Origin: Lachnospiraceae bacterium
GTDB taxonomy: Bacteria > Bacillota > Clostridia > Lachnospirales > Lachnospiraceae
Length of the DNA stretch: 37,897 nt
NCBI GenBank assembly: GCA_024685315.1
Contig: JAIKVW010000032.1
Coordinates: 1-37,897 of the forward strand
Direction: 5' to 3'
In this document: in pieces, positions 15,648 through 24,071 of the stretch
Layout: each line of letters begins with the position of its first letter
Position numbering within the stretch: the stretch's first letter is position 1
The notes under the pieces: generated by a model
Seen by the model: only the letters and a program-made list of their open reading frames with translations
Told to the model about the DNA's origin: nothing
Databases searched by the model: none
Position numbers and translations under genes: made by a program

Positions 15648-16904
15648 ATGCTCTATTATCTGGAACTTGCGACAGGTGTTATGGTCGGACCTGCCATTAC
15701 GGTCGGCCTTCTGGCGGCATTTATCCAGTCAAGGTACGGGAAGAAAGCGGGAAGGATATATACGGTGGGAATTATTGCCGGAATAGTCCTTGCTGCAATA
15801 ATGTCGTATATGAAAAATACTACCGCGAAGATCGATACGAGTCTGTGGAATTCAAGGATCTTCGGCGTAGGAATTATCGTGATCGCGGTATTTGCGGTAT
15901 TCTGCATCGCTGGTTCGCTGAAGAAGGCGCCAAAGGTGATGGGCGTAATCGCTGCAGCTGCAGCCTCAGCGCTTGCTGCATTACTGCTTTTTCACGCGCT
16001 TCCGGACGTTCTTGCTTATCCGTATGCCGCGTTTATCGCGGAGCAGTCGACATTCTCGACCAGCTTCCTGCTGAAGCTTATCGGAGATGTGCTTGGCGTG
16101 TTCCTCTGCATTCTCTGCGGGATCGCCGCAGGCAGGTTAGGGTCGAAATACGGAACGAAACCTCTCGGTGTCTTTACCTTTATTGCTGTCATCATAACCG
16201 CTGTCAGGTTCATTCTCGGCATTCTGCACGTCGCGATAACGAAGCGCTGGATGGCTTCAAATCACACTCTGTTCACCCTGATAAAATTTTATACCAATAA
16301 GAGATACTGGTTCTCATACGCGCTTTTCCTCCTTGTAGTCGTGATGGGGATCATCCTCCTGGTGCGCAGCCTTCATGTGAACGAGCCTTACAGGAACCCT
16401 GCAGAACACAGAAAGATCCGCGCGAAGTGGCTCAGCATAAAACGCTGGTCAGTCGCAATGATGGTCTTCTGCGGGATAAGCATTTTTATAATGACCGCAG
16501 TCCGCTCATATAACAACCGTCCCATCGAGGTGGCTCCGATCGAGCCCTATACGAAGGAGGAAGACGGAAATATTTACGTTTCCGTCGACCTGCTTGAGGA
16601 CGGACACCTTCACCGTTTCGCCATAACGAGCGACGACGGCACAGAGATACGTTTCATTGCCATCAAGAAACCAAACAGCACATCCTACGGCGTCGGAATG
16701 GATGCCTGCGAGATATGCGGAGAGACCGGATATTACGAGAAGGACGGCCAGATCGTCTGCAAGCTCTGCGACGTGGTCATGAACGTGAACACCATAGGCT
16801 ATCCCGGCGGCTGCAACCCGCTGGTTGTCGAATACAGTGTTGAGAACGGCTATATCGTAATACCGGTAGAAGGCCTGCTTGCATACGAGAAAGAATTCAA
16901 GTAA
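15648..16904 (+). CDS. DUF2318 (FtrD-like) membrane iron-sulfur-type protein
   Basis: A 418-residue protein with eight or nine hydrophobic helices (about 1-300) and a C-terminal extracytoplasmic DUF2318 domain. That domain has five cysteines: Cys354-x2-Cys357 (DACEICG), Cys371-x2-Cys374 (CKLC) and Cys389 (GGCNP). They could hold an iron-sulfur cluster or another metal, or do thiol redox chemistry. The family is a constant member of FTR1/P19 gene sets and probably moves electrons or iron between P19 and the permease. The ATG at 15648 follows CCGGAGG by nine bases; an upstream TTG in frame at 15639 is too close to that site. The FtsX pair follows 26 bases later. Confidence 0.88.
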   Translation: MLYYLELATGVMVGPAITVGLLAAFIQSRYGKKAGRIYTVGIIAGIVLAAIMSYMKNTTAKIDTSLWNSRIFGVGIIVIAVFAVFCIAGSLKKAPKVMGVIAAAAASALAALLLFHALPDVLAYPYAAFIAEQSTFSTSFLLKLIGDVLGVFLCILCGIAAGRLGSKYGTKPLGVFTFIAVIITAVRFILGILHVAITKRWMASNHTLFTLIKFYTNKRYWFSYALFLLVVVMGIILLVRSLHVNEPYRNPAEHRKIRAKWLSIKRWSVAMMVFCGISIFIMTAVRSYNNRPIEVAPIEPYTKEEDGNIYVSVDLLEDGHLHRFAITSDDGTEIRFIAIKKPNSTSYGVGMDACEICGETGYYEKDGQIVCKLCDVVMNVNTIGYPGGCNPLVVEYSVENGYIVIPVEGLLAYEKEFK

Positions 16905-16930
16905 AGACCGGGATGTGAGGAGATAAGAAA

Positions 16931-18220
16931 ATGTTCGGCAGAATGATAAAAGGTATTCTTACCAGGCAATGGAAAAAGATGCTTATGATAGGCCTCACCA
17001 TTGCTCTGGGAGCTTCCCTCGCTACAGCGATGCTGAGCGTAATGCTTGACGTGGGGGACAAGATAAACCAGGAACTTAAGGCCTACGGCGCGAATATAAT
17101 CGTAAGCCCGCAGGAGGCCTCCGTCATCGAGGATCTCTACGATGTAGAGGGCGGTGACAAGGCAACGAAAGCCTACCTGCGCGAGGATGAGCTCAGCAAG
17201 GTAAAGACGATATTCTGGGCTTTCAATATTGTGGATTACTCACCCTTCATCAGCACCAGCGTGAAACTGGACGATGGTTCGGAGGTTAAGCTTACAGGAA
17301 GCTGGTTCAACCACCATCTCGAGCTGGCTACCGGCGAAACGCTCGACTCCGGGATCAGGAACATGAGGAGCTGGTGGGATATCGAAGACGGTGACTGGAT
17401 AGACGAGCAGGGCTCTGGCGCTGAAGGCGAATGCATGGTTGGTACCGAGCTTGCGAAGAAGCTCGGGATCAGCGTTGGAGATAGCCTGCATGTGACAGGG
17501 AACGCCTCTGCTGCGGATCTGACCGTTAAAGGAATATTTGATGCGGGCGGCGATGAGGACGAGTACATTTTCACTACGCTTGATACCGCGCAGGCGATCG
17601 GCGGCCTCGACGGAAAGGTCGACACCATCGAAGTCAGCGCCCTGACGACCCCCGACAATGAGCTTTCTGAGAAGGCAGCTAAAGACCCGGGTTCACTCAC
17701 GATCAAACAATATGAGACCTGGTACTGCACCGCGTACGCAAGCGCGATCTGCTACCAGCTCACCGAAGTCATCACCGATTCCACCGCGGCTCCAGTCAGG
17801 CAGGTCGCAAGCTCCGAGGGCGCGATCCTTGACAAGACAGAGCTCCTCATGGGACTTATAGCGGTGCTCTCGATGGTAGGATCGGCACTCGGAATATGCA
17901 ACCTTGTGACCGCAAGCGTTATGGACCGCAGCAGGGAGATCGGACTTATGAAGGCGATCGGAGCCCAGAACAGCTCGATCATCCTCCAGGTCATCACGGA
18001 GATCCTTATAACCGCGGCAATAGGGGGCGCGGCAGGCTTTGCCGCCGGGATAGGGTTTGCACAGATCATCGGGCAGACCGTATTCGGATCCTCGATCGCG
18101 CTCAGGACTATGGTCATCCCCATAGTCATTGTGGCGGTCCTTGCGATCACGCTTATCGGATGCATACCCGCGATCAGGCAGCTGCTCAAGCTGTCGCCCA
18201 CGGAAGTTCTTCATGAGTAA
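16931..18220 (+). CDS. FtsX-type ABC permease (iron cluster, first)
   Basis: A 429-residue MacB/FtsX-like permease. One helix at about 17-38 is followed by a large extracytoplasmic MacB-type domain (about 40-300). Three C-terminal helices (about 305-330, 351-382, 394-414) are joined by the DRSREIGLMKAIGA loop that contacts the ATPase, and the chain ends SPTEVLHE. It pairs with the next permease and the ATPase at 19461, as in Campylobacter Cj1661-Cj1663. MacB-type transporters act mechanically on outer-face partners rather than moving solutes through a pore, so a role in working P19 or DUF2318 is a fair inference. A GAGGAGA ribosome site lies nine bases upstream. Confidence 0.9.
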   Translation: MFGRMIKGILTRQWKKMLMIGLTIALGASLATAMLSVMLDVGDKINQELKAYGANIIVSPQEASVIEDLYDVEGGDKATKAYLREDELSKVKTIFWAFNIVDYSPFISTSVKLDDGSEVKLTGSWFNHHLELATGETLDSGIRNMRSWWDIEDGDWIDEQGSGAEGECMVGTELAKKLGISVGDSLHVTGNASAADLTVKGIFDAGGDEDEYIFTTLDTAQAIGGLDGKVDTIEVSALTTPDNELSEKAAKDPGSLTIKQYETWYCTAYASAICYQLTEVITDSTAAPVRQVASSEGAILDKTELLMGLIAVLSMVGSALGICNLVTASVMDRSREIGLMKAIGAQNSSIILQVITEILITAAIGGAAGFAAGIGFAQIIGQTVFGSSIALRTMVIPIVIVAVLAITLIGCIPAIRQLLKLSPTEVLHE

Positions 18221-18234
18221 GGAGGCGCAGAGAA

Positions 18235-19443
18235 ATGCAGAAGAAAAGAAAATGGTTCTTTCGAATGGCATTCGCCTCCCTTCTTAGAAGGAAGTCGAGG
18301 ATGCTTATAGCGCTGCTGGCGATCGTAGTCGGCGCGACGATCCTTTCCGGGCTCGTGACCGTCTACATAGACGTTCCGAGGCAGATGGGCGCTGAGTTCA
18401 GAAATTACGGCGCGAACGTCATTTTCACATCAAAGGATGGAACGGCGCTTACCATCGAAGAGATCAATGACGGCCTTTCAAATGTGAACAGCTCGCAGAT
18501 CGTGGGAATGACTCCCTACCGTTACGAGACGGTGCGTATCAACCAGACCCCGGTCACCGCGGCAGGCACTGACATGAGCAGCGTGCTTAAGACCAGTCCT
18601 TACTGGTCGGTGGACGGCGAGATCCCGGATAAAGACGGCGAGATCCTGATCGGGGCTACAGTAGCCCAGAATTATAATCTTCAGGTAGAAAAGTCGATCT
18701 CGGTTACATTTACCCCGGAGGAGGTCGCAGAGGAAGCGGTCGCCTTTGATAACGGAGATGAGGCCGCAGAGGGCGAAACAAGCACTTCTGACGTAGTGCT
18801 CGACAATTACATAGACTTCAAGATCACTGGAATACTTAATACAGGCGGAGCCGAGGAAAACTACATTTACATGTCGCTTGAAGACCTCGAAGAGCTTACG
18901 CAGATACCGACGACCATAAGCCTCGCGGAAGTGAGCATATCCGCTTCAGGAAGCGATCTGACAGCGGTGGTCGGCAGTATTAACCAGAATTCCGAAAACG
19001 TCAGCGCAAAGGTGGTAAAACGTGTCACGGCTTCCGAGACCACAGTCCTCGGCAAGCTCCAGGCGCTTATACTGTTGGTAACGATCATAGTTCTCGCGCT
19101 CACAATGATTACCGTTGCCACGACCATGACGGCCTCCGTAACCGAGAGGCGCAGGGAGATCGGCCTTAAAAAGGCCCTTGGCGCGCTGGACGGTGAGATC
19201 ATCAAGGAGTTCATGGGAGAGCAGGTTCTTCTCGGAGGATTCGGCGGACTGATCGGAACGATACTGGGATTCCTGTTCGCGCAGCTTATCAGCGTAAACG
19301 TATTCAGCAGCTCGATCGTGTTCAGACCCGTGCTGCTTCCGCTTACCATCGTAATTTCCATGGCGGTAACTGCAGTCGCATGTCTGATCCCGATCAGGAA
19401 CGCGACAGAGATCGAGCCCGCGCTCGTACTTAAAGGTGAATGA
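18235..19443 (+). CDS. FtsX-type ABC permease (iron cluster, second)
   Basis: A 402-residue paralogue of the preceding permease. It has helix 1 at about 23-46, an extracytoplasmic domain (about 50-275) with an acidic insert around 160-185 (EEVAEEAVAFDNGDEAAEG), and three C-terminal helices with the coupling loop TERRREIGLKKALGA. It ends with the typical IEPALVLKGE. It starts 14 bases after the previous stop with a strong AAGGAGG site. The two permeases should form a heterodimer powered by the ATPase 17 bases downstream. Confidence 0.9.
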   Translation: MQKKRKWFFRMAFASLLRRKSRMLIALLAIVVGATILSGLVTVYIDVPRQMGAEFRNYGANVIFTSKDGTALTIEEINDGLSNVNSSQIVGMTPYRYETVRINQTPVTAAGTDMSSVLKTSPYWSVDGEIPDKDGEILIGATVAQNYNLQVEKSISVTFTPEEVAEEAVAFDNGDEAAEGETSTSDVVLDNYIDFKITGILNTGGAEENYIYMSLEDLEELTQIPTTISLAEVSISASGSDLTAVVGSINQNSENVSAKVVKRVTASETTVLGKLQALILLVTIIVLALTMITVATTMTASVTERRREIGLKKALGALDGEIIKEFMGEQVLLGGFGGLIGTILGFLFAQLISVNVFSSSIVFRPVLLPLTIVISMAVTAVACLIPIRNATEIEPALVLKGE

Positions 19444-19460
19444 TCAGGGAGGATATATAA

Positions 19461-20168
19461 ATGAGCCTGTTGGAAATAAATAATGTTTCAAAAATTTACG
19501 GAGAGCTGCATGCTCTGGATAAGGTAAGCCTTAAGGTCGAAAAAGGCGAATGGGTCGCTATCATGGGTCCCTCGGGATCCGGCAAGAGCACGCTGATGAA
19601 TATCATCGGCTGCATGGACAGGCCCAGTGAAGGCGAGGTCCTGATGGACGGGATTGACATCGCGAAAATGAACCAGAAGGAGCTGACCCTCATCAGGAGG
19701 GACAAGATAGGGCTTGTGTTCCAGCAGTTCCATCTGGTAAATTATCTCACCGCGGTTGAAAATGTAATGCTTTCGCAGTACTATCACAGTATCCCCGATG
19801 AGAAGGAAGCTCTCGAGGCACTTGACAGGGTCGGACTTGCCGGCCGCGCAAGGCATCTGCCGAGCCAGCTTTCAGGCGGTGAGCAGCAGAGGGTCTGCGT
19901 CGCAAGGGCGCTAATAAACTATCCCGAGATCATTCTTGCGGATGAGCCTACCGGTAACCTGGACGAGGCAAATGAGAAGATCATCATGGACCTTTTCCAT
20001 AATCTGCACAATGAGGGGACAACGCTCATTGTTGTCACCCACGACCCTGAGGTCGCCCAGACCGCGCAGAGGACACTTTTCCTGCGCGACGGCAAGCTTG
20101 TCAGGGAAACAGTGAATGAGAATTTCACCGGCGAAATAAAATACGAAGATTGGACGGAAAACAAATAA
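19461..20168 (+). CDS. ABC transporter ATPase (LolD/MacB type, iron cluster)
   Basis: A 235-residue cytoplasmic ATPase. Walker A is GPSGSGKS (36-43), the Q-loop is in VFQQF (about 88), the signature is LSGGE (138-142), Walker B is IILADE (157-162) and the switch His lies in VTHDPE. The MacB-family motif DEPTGNLD is intact. It should drive the two FtsX permeases upstream. Its TAA overlaps the ATG of the next gene by one base (TAATG), which ties the FMN-binding lipoprotein to this transcript and its translation. Confidence 0.93.
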   Translation: MSLLEINNVSKIYGELHALDKVSLKVEKGEWVAIMGPSGSGKSTLMNIIGCMDRPSEGEVLMDGIDIAKMNQKELTLIRRDKIGLVFQQFHLVNYLTAVENVMLSQYYHSIPDEKEALEALDRVGLAGRARHLPSQLSGGEQQRVCVARALINYPEIILADEPTGNLDEANEKIIMDLFHNLHNEGTTLIVVTHDPEVAQTAQRTLFLRDGKLVRETVNENFTGEIKYEDWTENK

Positions 20169-20626
20169 TGAAGAGAGCATTGACAGTCCTGCTCACAGCA
20201 GCCATGATCGCAGGTACAATGGCAGGCTGCGGAGGCAGCGGAAAGAATGTAAGCTACAAGGACGGAACATATACGGGAGTCAGCGAGACCCATGAAAATG
20301 AGGACGAGGATGACGTTGCGGGCAATGGCTACGGAATGGTCGAGATCACCATCAAGGACAATGTGATCACGGACTGCGTGTACACGACCTATGAGCTTGA
20401 CGGCACCCAGAAGGACGAAAACTACGGCAAGGGCTCCGACGGCTCAGTCGCTAACCGTGATTACTACAATAAGGCCCAGAAGGCTCTTGCAGCCTGCGAG
20501 CAGTACGCAGTCCAGCTCGTGGAGACCAACAGCCTCGACGAGGTCGACGCGATCTCCGGCGCGACAATCAATTACGAAGAGTTCAAGCAGGCCGTTACCG
20601 AGGCCCTCAAGGAAGCCCAGGAATGA
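20168..20626 (+). CDS. FMN-binding domain lipoprotein, likely flavinylated
   Basis: A 152-residue lipoprotein with signal peptide and lipobox MAGC (Cys21), then one FMN_bind domain. It contains the domain's opening YKDGTYTGVSE and the end motif DAISGAT (127-133). In this family the Thr of the SGAT motif (Thr133) is linked to FMN by the ApbE flavin transferase; no apbE is in the window. Proteins of this kind carry electrons on the outer face of the membrane, for example PplA in Listeria. The ATG at 20168 overlaps the ATPase stop and is preferred to a TTG at 20150 that would put charged residues before the signal peptide. Its place in an iron cluster suggests electron delivery to Fe(III), P19 or DUF2318 (inference). 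Confidence 0.88.
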   Translation: MKRALTVLLTAAMIAGTMAGCGGSGKNVSYKDGTYTGVSETHENEDEDDVAGNGYGMVEITIKDNVITDCVYTTYELDGTQKDENYGKGSDGSVANRDYYNKAQKALAACEQYAVQLVETNSLDEVDAISGATINYEEFKQAVTEALKEAQE

Positions 20627-21117
20627 AACATGCCATTATCGTTGCGGTGGCAGCGTTCCTGATATTTTTCCTGCCGTTTTCGCGCTCAAACACATATGCA
20701 GTAATGATAGGGGCAGCCGAGGCGGACGCACTCTCAGGAGCAACGACCGTGCTCGACAAGCCTTCGGGCGATTATGTGGTCCTGATAAACCGGGAGGTAC
20801 GCACCAGCGAGGATACCTTTAACACCTGGGTGGACTTTTTCTCGGGCAGGGAAATATCATTCCTCTTCGAGGACATCAGCTGCATGGTGGGGAGGGGTGA
20901 TGCCGGCGGGCTGTCCATGGCCCAGAGTTTCCAGTCACAGCTCCCTGAAAATCAGATGAAAGTGGAGCTTGAAGATCCGATAATGATGATTTCCAAGGCA
21001 GAAGTGGGGAAATACGACATTATCGTGATGTCGGCGGAATTCGCTGATTCATATTCGGCAGACAGCTTGTTCGACAACGAAGGAACACAGGCTATATTCG
21101 TAAAAGGACAGAACTGA
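20623..21117 (+). CDS. small exported protein with SGAT motif, unknown
   Basis: A 164-residue protein I do not recognise. It has a signal sequence or N-terminal anchor (1-26, ending SNTYA). Right after comes EADALSGATTV (33-43), which fits the D-x-x-S-G-A-T motif that ApbE uses for FMN attachment (Thr41). In FMN_bind domains this motif comes at the end; here a different domain of about 115 residues follows (KPSGDYVVLINREVR, then FFSGREISFLFEDISC, then EDPIMMISKAEVGKYDIIVM). It may be a second covalent flavoprotein of new fold, or the motif may be chance. The ATG overlaps the previous stop (ATGA) and its TGA overlaps the next start (TGATG), so production is coupled to both neighbours. Confidence 0.75.
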   Translation: MKHAIIVAVAAFLIFFLPFSRSNTYAVMIGAAEADALSGATTVLDKPSGDYVVLINREVRTSEDTFNTWVDFFSGREISFLFEDISCMVGRGDAGGLSMAQSFQSQLPENQMKVELEDPIMMISKAEVGKYDIIVMSAEFADSYSADSLFDNEGTQAIFVKGQN

Positions 21118-21665
21118 TGAGAAAGATCAACGGAATAATAGCCCACCTAAGCATAGTACTCTTCGCGGTCCACGCGGTCGCAGGCGCTTTCCAGCTCTCG
21201 GGGATCTTTCCCGGAGGGAACACCGTCCTCAAGATCCTGGCCTACATACTTGTCCTGCTGATATTTGTCCATGTGGCTATCGGCGCGGTCCTGACCGTGA
21301 GGATCCTAAGGTCAATGAAAAAGTCCGGGACCTCATATTTCAGGGAAAACAAGCTTTTCTGGGTCAGAAGGATAAGCGGTTTCGCCCTCTTTTTCATCAT
21401 GATCGTGCACGTGTACATCTTTTCGGGGCACGGATCAGGGAGCGCATACCGGCTGCATGATTACGGGGTAACGGAACTCGTGCTGATGCTGCTGATGGCG
21501 GCTGCCCTCGCGGTGCATGTGATCGCGAACGTAAGGCCCATGCTGATAACGCTCGGGATAGAATCCTTGCGCGAATACGCGCTTGATATACTGATAATAC
21601 TCGCGCTGATAGTGGTCTTTGCTGCTGTCGGCTTTGTAATTTATTACTTTAGATGGAACGGCTAG
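21117..21665 (+). CDS. diheme cytochrome b-like FrdC/SdhC membrane subunit
   Basis: A 182-residue protein with five predicted helices (about 5-27, 38-62, 84-103, 118-138, 155-177). Four successive helices carry a His (His10 or His19, His52, His98, His134). This resembles the axial ligands of the two b hemes in Bacillus SdhC and Wolinella FrdC, although loops differ. Sequence likeness alone is weak. The assignment rests mainly on helix and His layout plus the C-A-B gene order with FrdA- and FrdB-like genes directly downstream. It would exchange electrons with (mena)quinol and anchor the A-B subunits. The start overlaps the stop of the SGAT protein (TGATG). Confidence 0.7.
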   Translation: MRKINGIIAHLSIVLFAVHAVAGAFQLSGIFPGGNTVLKILAYILVLLIFVHVAIGAVLTVRILRSMKKSGTSYFRENKLFWVRRISGFALFFIMIVHVYIFSGHGSGSAYRLHDYGVTELVLMLLMAAALAVHVIANVRPMLITLGIESLREYALDILIILALIVVFAAVGFVIYYFRWNG

Positions 21666-21675
21666 GAGAGCTGCG

Positions 21676-23343
21676 GTGCTTACCGGCATGCCTGGCTTTG
21701 GAGCGGAATATATGGGAGACCATGGAGCAGTAAACATAATAGGTGCAGGGTTCGCGGGTCTCTCCGCGGCCTGCCTTCTGGCAAGGGAGGGCTTTTCCTG
21801 CCGCCTGTTTTCAGTCCAGCCTTCGGAGAGGGCGCAGTCGGTCCTAGCGGAAGGCGGGCTTAATGCGGCCCTCGATACCATGGGAGAGGATGACAGGCCG
21901 GAGGAACATTATAATGATACGCTTAAAGGCGGAGTCTTCCTCGCGGATCCCAACGCTGTGAAGAGGCTCTCCGAAGAGGCAGTGCGCGTCGCCGCCTGGC
22001 TGCAGGAACTTGGCGTTCCCTTCCACATGAAGAATGGCAGAGTGGTGCTCCGGAATTTCGGCGGACAGAAGAAAAAGCGCACGCTTTACTCTAGGAGCAG
22101 CACCGGCAAGATAATGATGACTGCCCTCATAGACGAGGTCAGGAAATACGAGGCCTCCGGGCTTGTGGAGCGCTTTCCCCACCATGAGTGCGTGAGAGTG
22201 CTGATCGCGGGCGGGAGCTGCTTCGGAGTGCGGATAAAAGATCTGTACACGGGCGCAGTCTGCGATTATCCCGGGAAGACCATACTCTGCTGCGGCGGAC
22301 TCACAGGAATATTCCCCGGAATGACTACGGGAAGCGCGCTTAATACCGGGGACCTTGCGGCCTGCCTTTTTTCGGAGGGGGTAGTATTTTCAAATCTGGA
22401 GATGATTCAGTATCATCCGACCACATTAGGGATCCCGGGGAAAAGGCTGCTGGTGTCGGAAGCGGCCCGCGGCGAGGGTGGAAGGCTTTTCGTAATGAGG
22501 GACGGCGAGCCCTGGTATTTCATGGAAGAGAAATATCCCGAGCTCGGGAACCTCATGCCGAGGGACGTGGTTTCCAGGGAAATGTATTTTACCGCCAGAC
22601 GCGAAGACTGCGGGGATACGGTGTACCTTGACCTAACGATGCTCTCTGATGCTGCCTGGGAGGAGAAGCTGAAGGATCTCCGGGAAGAACTCATCCATTA
22701 TTTCTCTATCGATCCGATGACCGGCCCGGTGCCGGTGCAGCCCGGAATACATTACTTTATGGGCGGGATCGACGTGGATATTGACCACAGGACAAGTATT
22801 AACGGACTTTACGCCGCGGGAGAGTGCTGCTCGCAGTACCACGGCGCGAACCGCCTCGGCGGGAACTCTATGCTCGGAGCTCTCGTCGGCGGACATGCCG
22901 CGGCTTTGAATATAATCAATACGGAGAAGGCCGGAGACATGCCGGAAGCAGATCATCTGACAGGTTCCGGGCTTTATCCGGTATCTCCGGAAGACGACCC
23001 TGCGCTTGCCGAAGCCTCGCCGGTGCTTGTGAACCGGCTTTCAGACATCCTTCTCGAAGGCCTCGGTATAGTAAGGGATGGACAGAGCATAAGTGCTGCG
23101 CTGGAAAAGGTCCGCGCTGCCGCGGGCGAAAACCCAGACTATAATCTGCGGGAAAAGAACAGGCTGATCCTGGCGGAGGCAATGCTGAAATCCGCGGGAA
23201 GCCGCCGTGAGAGCCGCGGAGCGCACTACAGGAGCGATTACCCGGAAACGGACGAGAACTTCCGAAGGACAAGCGCTGCCTGCTATGAAGACGGTGAGGT
23301 CAGGATCGCTTTCCGAAGCATTCCGGAGAGGAGGGAATCATGA
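21676..23343 (+). CDS. fumarate reductase/succinate dehydrogenase flavoprotein-like subunit
   Basis: A 555-residue FAD protein of the FrdA/SdhA family without signal peptide, so cytoplasmic. It has the dinucleotide fold GAGFAG (23-28), substrate-site His247 (QYHPTT), Glu262 in SEAARGEGG, the proton-donating Arg296 (MPRDVV), His359 (IHYFMGG) and Arg393 (GANRLGGNS). All residues expected for dicarboxylate chemistry are kept. The segment that normally reads HSVxAxGG reads QSVLAEGG (Gln54), so the His for covalent FAD is missing. Non-covalent FAD is typical of enzymes working only as fumarate reductases. The GTG start lies seven bases after AGGAG; ATG codons at 21688 and 21712 are alternatives. 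The substrate could be fumarate or a relative. Confidence 0.85.
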   Translation: MLTGMPGFGAEYMGDHGAVNIIGAGFAGLSAACLLAREGFSCRLFSVQPSERAQSVLAEGGLNAALDTMGEDDRPEEHYNDTLKGGVFLADPNAVKRLSEEAVRVAAWLQELGVPFHMKNGRVVLRNFGGQKKKRTLYSRSSTGKIMMTALIDEVRKYEASGLVERFPHHECVRVLIAGGSCFGVRIKDLYTGAVCDYPGKTILCCGGLTGIFPGMTTGSALNTGDLAACLFSEGVVFSNLEMIQYHPTTLGIPGKRLLVSEAARGEGGRLFVMRDGEPWYFMEEKYPELGNLMPRDVVSREMYFTARREDCGDTVYLDLTMLSDAAWEEKLKDLREELIHYFSIDPMTGPVPVQPGIHYFMGGIDVDIDHRTSINGLYAAGECCSQYHGANRLGGNSMLGALVGGHAAALNIINTEKAGDMPEADHLTGSGLYPVSPEDDPALAEASPVLVNRLSDILLEGLGIVRDGQSISAALEKVRAAAGENPDYNLREKNRLILAEAMLKSAGSRRESRGAHYRSDYPETDENFRRTSAACYEDGEVRIAFRSIPERRES

Positions 23344-24071
23344 AGATAATACTTAAGATTCTCCGCCGGAAGGATGCCGCGAGCGAACCTTACTGGATAA
23401 GCATTCCCTACGAGACGGATGAGGCAGAATTTTCCGTTGCCTCCGCGCTCCGCGCGATAAATGAAGACACGGAAAGACGCGACGTAAACGGCGAGCCTTT
23501 CGAGCCTATACGCTGGGAGTGCAGCTGCTTACAGAAGAAATGCGGTTCCTGCGCGATGGTGATCGACGGAAAACCGGGACTTGCCTGCGACGCCATGATC
23601 TCCGGGACCGGAAAGGAGCGCACGGTCACACTTGAACCGCTGAAGACCTTTCCCCCGGTCGCGGACCTTATCGCGGACCGGAGCTCGATGTTTGAAGAGC
23701 TGAAGAAGCTTAAGGTCTGGAGCCCCGGCGGTCTGAAACTCTCGGAGGAAGCCGAGGAGACCGCATACGACGCCTCCAGATGCCTCCAGTGCGGGTGCTG
23801 CCTGGAAGTATGCCCGAATTTCCACGCGGGAGGATCCTTCGCCGGGAACGCTGCGCTCGGACCCTTCACGAGGCTTCTTGCGGAGCTCCCTAAAAAAGAC
23901 AACAAGGAGCTTTCGGCCTCGTACAGCAAATATGTATTTGAAGGCTGCGGTAAATCCCTTGCCTGCCGGGACGTCTGTCCCGCAGGCATCGACATCGACC
24001 GCCTGCTCGTGCATTCGAACGCGATAGCAGTCTGGAGAAGAAAGTCTGCCGCGGATAAAGTAAAAAATTGA
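23340..24071 (+). CDS. fumarate reductase/succinate dehydrogenase iron-sulfur subunit
   Basis: A 243-residue FrdB/SdhB-like protein of normal length. The N-terminal ferredoxin domain has Cys63, Cys68, Cys71 and Cys83 (C-x4-C-x2-C pattern in CLQKKCGSCAM) for [2Fe-2S]. The C-terminal domain has CLQCGCCLEVCP (Cys148, 151, 154, 158) and CGKSLACRDVCPAG (Cys203, 209, 213) for the [4Fe-4S] and [3Fe-4S] clusters. It links the flavoprotein to the cytochrome b subunit. The ATG overlaps the FrdA stop (ATGA), as expected for a 1:1 complex. An extra cysteine (Cys61) precedes the first cluster. Confidence 0.9.
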   Translation: MKIILKILRRKDAASEPYWISIPYETDEAEFSVASALRAINEDTERRDVNGEPFEPIRWECSCLQKKCGSCAMVIDGKPGLACDAMISGTGKERTVTLEPLKTFPPVADLIADRSSMFEELKKLKVWSPGGLKLSEEAEETAYDASRCLQCGCCLEVCPNFHAGGSFAGNAALGPFTRLLAELPKKDNKELSASYSKYVFEGCGKSLACRDVCPAGIDIDRLLVHSNAIAVWRRKSAADKVKN

